Assembly: GCA_001986395.2 (NCBI GenBank)
Contig: MQVO02000153.1
Coordinates: 1 to 20,832 of the forward strand
Reading direction: 5' to 3'
DNA length: 20,832 bases
From: Irpex lacteus
Taxonomy: Eukaryota; Basidiomycota; Agaricomycetes; Polyporales; Irpicaceae
Shown here: piece by piece, positions 1 through 9,400 of the stretch
Numbering within the stretch: the first letter of the stretch is position 1
Layout: every line of letters begins with the position of its first letter
Notes under the pieces: model-generated
Databases searched by the model: none
What the model was told of the DNA's origin: nothing
What the model saw: only the letters and a program-made list of their open reading frames with translations
Program-made: the position numbers and the translations under genes

Positions 1-76
1 CCTAACCTAACCTAACCCTAACCTAACCTAACCTAACCTAACCTAACCTAACCTAACCTAACTAACCTAACCTATT
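1..76. repeat. Telomere tract, mainly (CCTAA)n
   Basis: The tract is almost pure CCTAA 5-mers, with one CCCTAA at about position 14-19 and one shortened CTAA near 61. A C-rich strand reading 5'->3' at the left edge is the orientation expected for a left chromosome end. The canonical fungal unit is CCCTAA/TTAGGG, so the dominant 5-base unit is unusual. It is either a true TTAGG-type telomere or a CCC undercall. Confidence 0.9.
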
Positions 77-805
77 AATATGATACAGGATGGATACATA
101 GATACTGCGGCTACCCAAGTTATTCTGTCTCAAAACCAATGCTATAGAGCCCTTTCAAGGAACGGTCCGCTTTCAAGGACCGGGGAGGCAGGAGAAGTAC
201 CGTCACCAAGTGCTTGTACTCAGAGGCTGTCACAGAGTAGGCGCCGAAGTGTGCGGCGCACAGTGCGGAGTGCGGCATTTCTTCCCGCACTGTCCAATAC
301 CCGTATATTCTGATAGTACCAGTGGTTGTAAAAATGTGACTTTGCGAACACCGGCAACGTGATAGCACCTTCAAACTCTGACAAAGGTATCACGTGGCCG
401 TTCGGACCTTACGCCCAGCGTCTTTGGATCACGTCGACACTTGACCAGTATCCCTCTTCCTCGCTTTCATGCACGCATCTCGATTCAACTCCTGTCTAAA
501 CAGGAGCCCAGAAAGTAACTGATCTTAGCCACGAGTTTGGACAAGGCTGGTTCACTTGTCTTGGAGGAGAGCTTTGTCGGGAAGATAGATACGGATACGT
601 ACTCGTTTTGGGAGGCTACAGATACCTGGTTCGTCAAACATGGCGACCACTAGAGGAACATTGGGAAGGACACCAAGTATCTTCAGCTTATGCTTGTCCC
701 AGCCAATTGCGACACATAAAACTCAGATGAAGCTAATTCCAACCCCAGAGTTCTCAAGAGGAAGTAAAGAAGCAACAATGAATCATTGACTGAGCACAGG
801 ACTCC
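77..805. other. Subtelomeric stretch without a recognisable gene
   Basis: Only short overlapping open frames are present here, with no splice-consistent extension and no recognisable motif. I see no repeat longer than a few bases and no 26-bp palindrome until position 809. Confidence 0.6.
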
Positions 806-3800
806 TCACCGATTACTAACACGACAGTTATCGGAAAAGTCGATCAAGCCAGTTGACCCCCGAATATATGCCAGTCGAGCTTTTGCCGCATAGTACATAT
901 GGCTCATAACGTGCGCGGCGCTGATATTGCTGACCTGGGTCATCTGGAAAATACTTGATCCGTCATGCGTGGATACATCCACTCGAAATCTCTGCGTTCC
1001 TTGCAGGTCTGACATCCTAGGGCAACGTCGGCACACGCTCATGGAAGCCCCGATAATGTCCTGGAAAGTTATAGGCGTGACCAAGAAAAGTGCATCGAAC
1101 TCTGATGGGCCATTGCTTCGATGAAGTAATCTTAATGAATTGATGATCGACATATGACAGAATACTAAACTAATCATCGAGGTCGATGAAGGCACTTTGA
1201 GTGACAAACCTTGAAGCAGTGCGTAGTATATGGTCAGCTTCGTCATCACTATTGGTACGCCCACTTCGGTTTCGTACTCTCGAGGGGCCCGCAGTAGGTG
1301 CCGTTTGAACCGGAGGGAGTGAACCGTTGTCGACGAGACGACCAGCGACGACGGACCCACACAGGTCAAGAATGGCAATAGTAGGCAAGCCTGCTGGAGG
1401 AGCCGAGCATCCGCTCGAAGTTGGCGCACTTCTGCGTTAACAGGTCCCAAGAATATAGTCCCCACAACTCTAAGGGACTCTCCGAGTTCTTTATGTGCTT
1501 CTTCGCCCATCCGAGGCCGTAACGAATGAACACTGTGCCCGTCAGCTCTTTACTTCCTATCCAATCGCAAAATGTAAGCGTGTTAGCATGTGTGAAGTAA
1601 TAGACAGTGAAAGCAGCGTGCTACTAACCTAGCTTCTTCGTCCACGCCATGCCAAGACTTCCCTTTGACTTCGGATTGGGATTCGCAGTAATGTGCTGAG
1701 ACAACGGTGATTCCGGATATAAAAGCCCCAAGGCATAACCGATGAAGAGGACAATCAATGGTTGAGGTCGTGTTACACCTGAGCGTGGGGCGATAGAAGA
1801 GGAATGGATTGGATGGCGCGAACAATCTCTTCGTTTGTGGAGGCATGGTGTGGATGTTGGTAAGTCTGATCGGGGGCCAAATATGGCGCCGTGGCCGCCA
1901 TAAAATGCGAGCACAGTAGACTATAAGACGGTGTGGGGGTTTCTTAAAGTTCAAGATTTGCATGGCCCAGGCGAGCTGGCGATAGACATAATGCTTGTCA
2001 CTTGTGGGGTTGAGAAAGTCTGCCGACTCCACGCTGGCATACTTAAGAAGGACGTCCTGAGGGTTTACCGTCTTATGGGTGTACCTGTGAAAGTCGGTCA
2101 ATGGCAAGGTCGCTATGCTCCAAGGACCACCCTGAGTGACAACGTTGGATGCTTGGATGTTGAGACGAGTGATTGCGAGAGGATCATTGGACGCCGTGAT
2201 GAAATTACGCGTGGCGGCGGAAGCATGGTCGTGGACAGTGTTCAAAAGACACCAGTGACAGTAGAGCGGCTTGTTTGACACACGACGACGACGTAGAGCA
2301 TCATTGCCTACAGGAGGGGGAGGGGACCAGATAACATTGTGGATTTTCAATGTCGTGAGAACAATGCTAATCGCTTGGGAAAGAAGAGCCTCCCGAGACA
2401 CTTTGTTCACGGCCTCCCAATGAGCCTCAGCCAAGACGAGCGCGATATGAAGGAGGTTGACCGTCTGAGACTTTGCGATGAATGGAGCCGTGACAGAGCC
2501 GGGCCTAGATGTGCGTGCGGTCGTGATAGTGGAGTGTGACAGGGCCTTCAACGTCAATTCAGGCTCGTAGTCAGCATAGGGAAGGGAGGTCGGATGGCCT
2601 CGATTAGGATGAACGGCCAACATGAGGGCTCCCATTGCATCCTCCGAAGCTTCGAAAGGATGAGACATCTTCATCCACATCTTTAAGTACTTCAAACGAC
2701 GTTTGGAAACCTCGGTATGCTGCATGTTATTCCGTTCCAAGCTCACGAGAGACACTGGCTGTGACTCCGGAGGCAACAAGTGCGACGGTGTCACGGATGT
2801 ACTGCTGAAAGCATGTGTCGAAGAGGAGAATGACTGGTAGCACGGTGCCATCATTTTGGTATGCCGAGTACGCGGCCGACCCAAGACGGTTCTTGAAGAC
2901 ACTGAACATTCGAAAGAGACATCGATAGGCCTACAGGGATTTCAGAACGTAGAACTATCAGTAGAGGACCGATAAAAGTCGACAAAGATATCGGGGCAGT
3001 CGTGAATCGTTCGTGAAGAACGACGATAAAGACGACGATGTCATCGTCGTGTCACACCGATAACAATACGGACAGATATCGGGAGTTGATTCAACGCACC
3101 TCTGCAAAGTTGGAGCCGTAATGAAATGACAATGAAGCATAAGAGGAATCCAGAAACTGGCCGGTGGTCTGGTCCTGAGGCCAGGCGTCGGCGGAGAGCG
3201 AGAGCGAGAGCGAGAGCTGACCGCTGAACTGATTGAACAGCACATTGGGCCCGAGCCAGGGAAGAGTACCTTTTCTTGCGACGATCGACAAGCAAAAAGG
3301 ATCCATGAGACGCGTAGTGAGGACGCAAGCGTTGCCCGTCTGCCCAAAGTTGGCGACACGCTCGAGCATGGCGGTGAGTTCCACCTGATAGAAGTACTCC
3401 ATCGTGAGGATCGTGTAATCCACGTTGCCCTCGGTCTGCGGTCTTTGCCAGCATGTCATGGCGAGCGCGAAGTCCCTGCTCATAAAGAACCTCCAGCGCG
3501 GATGCGAGTGGATAGGACGTCCATAAATACAATGAGGGGTACGCCTGCTGATTGGTAAGTATGTGAGAGTGGGTGGAACGTAAACAAACGCACATGGGGC
3601 CGAAAGATCACCAGATGTCGCCGCAGATTGAAGAAAACCTGTGGTCTTACCCACGCAGCGCCAGCGTGCACAGGATCAGTCTGAACACATCACTGAGCAA
3701 TTGGTTCCAGCAGAGACATTAGCAACAAGAAGGGAAGACACGACGTGGAGTATCACAAACCTCGCATTCCGATGTTCCTCCTTCATAACACCGACGTCAA

Positions 3801-5916
3801 TATGATACACGTTCTCCAACCGAAGTGAGGTGTTGATACTTGGTGTACTAAGCTTACTTTCCAACCGCCGAAACGGCCGTCCTCTCTGCTGAAGTCTGGT
3901 TAGGAGGTGATTGGCCGTAGACTTGTCCGACGCTGACTTGGCAAAAACAGCCGCAGTGGCTGCTGTCTGCTCAGCATGTTGAACATCGTGGGAGGCCACA
4001 TCGTAGCGCATCCGATGGATGGCGCTGTTATACACCTGGCAACTACCGCCAAGCAGCGGTCCCAGCGCGTCGTGCTGCACAGCTTCATTCTCAGCGATCA
4101 ACAGAATTGATCTCCCGTATGACCTGGTCAAACATATCAGGCAGGGTCGTGCATTGATAATGTCCTAAATTCCCCAAGAACGCCTGAGGGTAAACATCGA
4201 CGCGTCCAGCATTCCGCCCATCAAAAAGCTGAGGAGCAGTGGAGAGGTTCATCATCATACCGCAGTAGTCCTCGTTAGGGACAGGCTGCCTCCACGACGC
4301 TTGACTCGTGCGCCTGCGCCGGTGAAAACCAGATTCTCGGTAGGAGGGTCGTCATCATTTAACACGGGATATGTGTCGATGTCGATAGGTTGTCGGTTTT
4401 TCGTCCAGGCCGTCGAAGAACTCTTCTCCAGGATGCTTCCGGCGGATATCCCGGGGTCGACGTTGATGTGATTATGTGAGCGCTGAACGCTGTAAGCATG
4501 ACGGCCAGTTAATGAGTGTACGAGAGGTCATGCAAACACACTTACTTGAGCTCAGTCGCGAGAGCCAACGTGATGAAACGAATCTTTCCTAGATCACGAT
4601 TGCCGCACCAAGCTCTACGGTCTGTCGGCGTAGGACGCAAATGCTTAAAGGACCAATCCTGGCCGTAAGACGCTGTGAAGAAAATGGGCATCCGCGTCCC
4701 AAGAGCACCTTGATAGGCAGCTGGCGCTGCGTCGTACCAGCGGGTCCATGTTCGCCGAATTGCATGGTCCCACAACTTCGCTTGATCCCAGTTGAGCTCC
4801 AAAGTTACACCCGAATGGTTTTTTATCACTAAAAAGGAATCAGACCTAGTTCGATTCATGCGCCGACAATAAGCCAGAACTTTAATCGGCGACCGCCTCG
4901 TTCAGCCCAGTCAGCTGCATGCGCCAAAAGCACATCCTCGGGGATCACGAGCACATCGTCTCCGATAACTTTCATGACATATATCGGCGAACGTCCATAG
5001 GTGAAATAGCACTTACAGCAAGTTTGTGTTGTCTTTGACGGTGTCCAGCTCATCAATGTTCCGCGGATAACGTTCTCCGGGGACATGGATGTCGGCGATG
5101 CCAGCAACGTCCAGAGAATACGCAAAGAACATAAGCAATATATGGGCTACCGTAGAGTTGACGATGGCAATCCTTCAGGCGCCCACGGGTCGGCGCAGTC
5201 TCTAGCTGCACGTTCTCGGGAGCTTCACCAGCTAACCCGCACCACAGTTGGTCGCGAGTGAACTTGCCTATACACATCAAGGCCTTAGTATGGTCAAACC
5301 CGAGACAGCTGTCCTTGGCAGGGAACGGTCGGAAGAGGCGCGTGAGACAGAGCTGGATACTGAAGCTTTGGTCTGGGCGGTCCACAGGAAGAAGGGCACC
5401 GAGCCCGATGTTGTTGGGGACGATCAGAAGAGCGTCGACATGAGACGTGGAGGAAGTGTACATCATATCCGGGTCGTTGTTTCGATACTGGTATTGGTCA
5501 TCGACGGTGATTTTCTGCGCAGTCTGTAACTTACGAACGGCCGCCGTTCGTGCAACGCGACCTTCGTGTTGACCCCTGTAGAGAACATCGAGGCTGCCCA
5601 GCGTGATGCGCTCGGGTTTCATCTTGTTCATTGTTTGCAACGCAACTGGCGATCGAGATCACCCTGTGATATGCCAAGATTGACCTCTTGTTGAGAAAGG
5701 GGCGAGTCGCTGGCAAAGACAGGATCAATGTCGGCAATGTCCACATAGTCATTCCGCTCCAGCAGGGAGTCGTCGCGCTCAGCTTCTGGCCGGCGCAGTA
5801 CTTCCCTTGAGAAGTTGATAATATTATTCAGTCGACAGCTAGGCTTTTGCGAGACGGGGGAAGGAGCGGGATACTCACTGTACTATTGCGGATCTTATTT
5901 GTTGATTTTGTGACAT
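806..5916 (-). CDS. Gene W: large multi-exon protein of unknown function, frameshifted
   Basis: Function not recognised. The start is ATG at 5916, about 65 nt downstream of a TATA-like box. Introns inferred from GT-AG, branch point and frame: 5839-5878, 4829-5016, 4490-4545, 3681-3760, 3548-3650, 2902-3099, 1557-1628 and 1131-1209; one more may start at 3857. A 30-nt microexon lies at 3651-3680. The reading ends at 806, where the last codons overlap a 26-bp palindrome. Protein-like segments include IADIHVPGERYPRNIDELDT (about 5055-5115), QAYPSLYLWTSYPLASALEV (about 3490-3547) and DYTILTMEYFYQVELTAMLE (about 3360-3420), together well over 1,000 residues. The frame changes by one base at about 5636, 5118, 4279, 4094, 3651, 3433, 1511 and 1388, usually at a short homopolymer. 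The junction near 1900-2750 is unresolved. It may be a decayed gene or a real one with consensus errors. Confidence 0.6.
809..834. repeat. 26-bp palindrome copy 1
   Basis: CCGATT-N14-TATCGG, one mismatch in the left arm. It overlaps the last codons of gene W. No partner within 300 bp. Confidence 0.7.
2969..2994. repeat. 26-bp palindrome copy 2
   Basis: CCGATA-N14-TATCGG. Paired with copy 3, 88 bp away, inside the 198-nt intron of gene W. Followed by GGCAGTCG, as is copy 6 with one extra G. Confidence 0.85.
3057..3082. repeat. 26-bp palindrome copy 3
   Basis: CCGATA-N14-TATCGG. Nearest to the 5' splice site of the 198-nt intron; partner of copy 2. Confidence 0.85.
4863..4889. repeat. Degenerate 27-bp palindrome copy
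   Basis: CCGACA ... TAATCGG, one base longer than the family and with a mismatch in each arm. The arms extend outward as GCGCCGA/TCGGCG. Likely diverged partner of copy 4, 99 bp away. Confidence 0.55.
4962..4987. repeat. 26-bp palindrome copy 4
   Basis: CCGATA-N14-TATCGG within the 188-nt intron of gene W. Confidence 0.85.
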
Positions 5917-5980
5917 TTGGAATACGAATGTGGTGGTCGTTGATGAGGGGAAGTGCAACTAGGGATGAACAAGCGACCCA

Positions 5981-5992
5981 GCTATATTATAG
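5981..5992 (-). promoter_or_regulatory. TATA-like box of gene W
   Basis: On the minus strand this reads CTATAATATAGC, about 65-75 nt upstream of the ATG at 5916. That spacing suits a fungal core promoter. It lies in the intergenic stretch between genes Y and W. Confidence 0.5.
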
Positions 5993-6320
5993 TACAGGGC
6001 AGAATCGGAAAAATTTGCTGGCAACGGCTTCGGTTGGCTTAGGAGACTTGAAGAGCAGCCATCACAACGAGGCCTCGCGTAGTCATTCACCGGACACCAA
6101 CATTTACCCAGGCGGTGCCTCAATAGTTTACCGGCTGCGAGCTAATGCAGCGTGTTGGCTGTCAGTGCAAATTCAAGGATAGAAGAAACATTTCAATATT
6201 CAAACTACTAGTACATGAGGCGGTAAGGGCGGACGGATAGCGTGGGATAGTACAAGATGCGGCGGGAAGAGAGGATGACGTGTGAGAGCGGGGTGACGAA
6301 TGCAATGCGATGCCGGCGGA

Positions 6321-6360
6321 GAGGACGATGACGAGGACGATGACGATGACGATGACGAGG
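6321..6360. repeat. GAC/GAT microsatellite
   Basis: About 40 bp of alternating GAC, GAT and GAG triplets. It falls just downstream of the inferred stop codon of gene Y and produces low-complexity reading frames on both strands. Confidence 0.8.
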
Positions 6361-6438
6361 ATTATGGATGGCGACGATGAGGGCGGGAGGCGCACGTTCG
6401 AGGAGAGCGAAGGCAGTGTTACGAGCAGAGAACATAGC

Positions 6439-9400
6439 CTACGGCTCCTCGGCAGAGATATTGGACCCGTCAGATCCGCCGCCTTGATGAGAAAAGGAGG
6501 GAGAGTGTGGACGACGAGGATCGCCACCGTCACGTCTGGCGACGACAGGGGAGACGAGTCGCTGTCGACTGGAATAAGGAGTGGATGAGCGGGCGTGAGC
6601 ACGGTGCGTCCGACACGTGGCGAGTACCACCTACCATCTTTCTCCGGCTTCTTCGAGTTAGCCCTTGACGATTGTCGCGTGGCGGGAGGAGTAGACAGTC
6701 GGAGATTCGAGCCTTCATCACAGTCGACGCAGTGTCGCTGTAGGCGTCCTCAGCTCGGCCACGTGGACGCATGACCGGAAGATACGCACCGTATCAAAAT
6801 GATTTGGATTGGATTGTCGAATGCATGCGAGTGGATGGATATTAGTATAAAGATGGCATATAGAAGGCTTGTGACTCGCGCGATAAATTTGAACGAGTGT
6901 TATCAGGGAGGAGGGGACGCAATGAGAGCGACTGACCATCCCCTGTCCCCGATATCGTGCTCGATAATTATCGGGCAACGGATGGGGTTGATCGACAAGA
7001 TATGCACTCACCTGAAGCTCTCGGAGGCATCGGGGTAGCTCCCTTCCTCTTCGGCAGAGGACGAGTCGACGCGGGAGGCTGCGAGCCACTGGGCACATTG
7101 TGCGAGCCTTCGACGTCGATTTCCATGGGGTCCGGAGACATACCCGTGCGAGAGGAAGCACCTGCCGCGATGGCATCCGCCCTTTCTCTTCTCCTCGACG
7201 TGGAGTTTTATGGCCTCGGCGAGCTGCGCGGCCTCGCGTTCCTCCGCGTCCGGTTCCTCACGACTGCGTCTGATTGCCTCATCCACCTCTGAGCGTTCCT
7301 TTGCCGTCCTAGCAGCCGACGATTCAGCGCGACGACGGGCAACCTTGGGAGGCGCATTTGCAGGTGCGTCGCCCATGGGAACATCCTCGTTCCTGTCGGC
7401 TTCCGACATCCGTAGATCCATACCTCCAATATTCAGCGACGGAGATAGATTAGGCATGGACCCATCCAGCTCATCCATCTGTGTAACCTCAGGGCTCGAG
7501 AGAGCGTCCAGAGACACGACAGGAGCAGAACGGCGTGATCGTTCCTGCTCGAATGCGCTTGCGTGCATCTGAGTCGCTGGCCGGCACTGCTCAGACCTAT
7601 CAGCGTCCTCATCGGACCCGGTCGTGGCCTGGAAGGGGCGCTTCGTAGAGTTTCGCTTCTTGAGAGCGTGGGACTCCTCGTCCGACGAGCTGTCGATTGT
7701 GGAGGTGCAGAACGTTCGGGTCGGCGACGAGGTTTGACTTCCGGATGCCAAGCTCGACGACTGATGTGCGAGGGCTGCACCGCGGACTGCAGCCTTTCCA
7801 CGAGAGACACAGGGCGACTTCCTAAATTTGGGCCAAGTTGAGTTCAATAGTAAGTGGTCATCGATGACTTACTGGACGATGATTCAGCTGCGTGAGTGCG
7901 TTAAATAAAAATTAGTACAGTTTCTTGTGGGCGTAGAAATAGCTTACCGACTGCTTTTTCCCTTTCCCTTGCCCTTCGCCTTAGCCTCGAGTGCCTTCAA
8001 CGCTTTTTCTGACTCGGCTTTACGCGCCACGCGATACTTCCTCGCCGATCTTGAGAAAGGGCAGAGAGCCCTTGACCGGGCACGGATCTTGTACACGACG
8101 AGGGAGAAAGGGCGTTGTCAAAAGGGACCGGGTTGCATCTCGTAAACCTCCGATGCCAAGCTGGGGTACCTGTTGAGAATCGCTTTGCGGTCCGCTTTCT
8201 CAAGCTTCGGATGAGTGAGCACACCGCGTTGAAACATGAAGATGGCCTGGTCGATGATCGTAGACATAGCCTAAAAAAAAAGGTGAAACGCGGTGTTATA
8301 ACTCCTCTGAGATAAGGACAGGAGACTTTTGCCACTTACTAAATGAAGGCTCGACAAGGCAGTCTTGAATTCCATAGTCGTTGGACGCCATGTCACTGGC
8401 CGACGAGGGCAGCCGTTCATATTGCGACGGGAGTGAGCTGGCGATGGAACTTGTGACGCGCGCGCGATGGCCCGCTTCATGTCCAGGTTAGCTACCCGCT
8501 TGTAGCGAGCGACTTCCGCCTCCATCCTCGCGATCGGTGAATCCCAATCGGGCACTACGAGGTCCTCGCGTGCGTTGTGCAGCCCATCTGGCCATGAGAA
8601 CGGTGCCTTTGGATCAACCATGTGCGGTCGGAGAACGTCCTCGAGATCGTGCCGCAACCAGCCGCCGTCGTTGTGAGCAATGAGGCCTTTTCGATACGAG
8701 CTGATAACCTGTTCCTCCATGAGTGCGACAGGAAGCCAAAACTTGAGGAAGTCGGAGGCGCCATGGCTGGTAGTATGCCCCATCGAAGAGGGGTACGAGA
8801 GAGCAGTGAGATGACCCGAGATGCTGGCTTCGTCGGGACCAGGTGATGATTTTTGGTCTTTTGAGCCACGCTGATGAGAGCGGCGAACGTAGCAGCATCC
8901 TTGGACGCGCGGGCAACGAGTATGGGAAGGGGGTCGGGTAGACAGCCGAGCACATCGGCGTATTGAGCAAGATTGATCGGCGTCGGAGTCAGATGCTTCC
9001 TGAAGGCTTCCTGGCCATCCAGCACTGCCCCGTCGTCAACGTCATCATCGCCGACGATGGATGCGGCTGACTTTGCCTTCGCTTTCCTCGTCTTCATAGC
9101 CGTCTTCTGCGTCTTCTGCTTGGACTTAGCTACAACCTCCTCCTGCTCGAGCTGCGTAAGAGCTTTTTGCCAGCGCCATGCAAGATCTCCCTCGATATTT
9201 GGCGGGAGGGCAGCGATAAGAGCAGCGCGCTCAGCGTCCTTCTCCTCCTGGGTCTTCTTGCCCCGCTTGGGCTTGGGCATCTCATCGTCTTCGGCCTTCT
9301 TCTGAGCCTTCTTACGCTTTTTGGTCTCGCCCTTGGCGGGAATCGTCGCATGCGGCTTGCCATCGTCCTCGGCACCCTGGCCAGAGATGTCGATCACGTC

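Larger units (their letters stand above)
2902..3099 (-). other. Long intron of gene W (198 nt) with palindrome pair
   Basis: Donor GTGCGT, acceptor GTTCAG. The first palindrome begins 17 nt after the donor. A perfect inverted repeat, ACGACGATG-T-CATCGTCGT, lies at 3032-3050 between the two palindromes. Outside the palindrome-bounded block only 84 nt of intron remain, close to normal intron size here. The exon phases on the two sides do not match exactly, so one frame change is also needed. Confidence 0.55.
4829..5016 (-). other. Long intron of gene W (188 nt) with palindrome pair
   Basis: Strong donor GTAAGT and acceptor TTTTTAG. It carries palindrome copy 4 starting 29 nt after the donor and the 27-bp degenerate copy near the 3' end. 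The coding frame on both sides (IADIHVPGERYP upstream, LELNWDQAKLWD downstream) supports it being an intron, with a one-base phase discrepancy. Confidence 0.65.
5917..6438. other. Intergenic region between genes Y and W
   Basis: This holds the 3' flank of gene Y and the promoter side of gene W, including the TATA-like box. A GAC/GAT-rich microsatellite lies at about 6321-6360. Open frames crossing the microsatellite encode only (Asp/Glu)n on plus or His-Arg/Ile-Val runs on minus, and I do not regard them as genes. Confidence 0.55.
6754..7011 (-). other. Long intron of gene Y (258 nt) with palindrome pair
   Basis: Donor GTGAGT; acceptor GCCGAG, chosen because phase 1 is conserved on both sides (PMPPRAS before, EDAYSDTAS after). 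Palindrome copy 5 begins 37 nt after the donor and a degenerate copy lies further in. A consensus TACTAAT occurs at about 6845, further from the acceptor than usual, so the 3' end is the uncertain part. Confidence 0.5.

Noticed and set aside
1..76. Arthropod contamination suggested by TTAGG repeats
   Set aside because: Intron sizes, the F-box/NTase-like protein and the gene style all point to a fungus, so the repeat is noted as an unusual telomere rather than a foreign origin.
3548..3655. P-loop-like stretch (GKTT) in an open frame of gene W
   Set aside because: The first Gly of the Walker A motif is lacking, and the stretch is bounded by a good GTAAG donor and a branch point plus CAG acceptor, so I treat it as an intron. 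It remains an alternative if RNA shows retention.
6310..6588. Plus-strand ORF rich in Asp/Thr
   Set aside because: It is created by the GAC/GAT microsatellite and by the antisense of gene Y exons; no start context or splice extension supports it.
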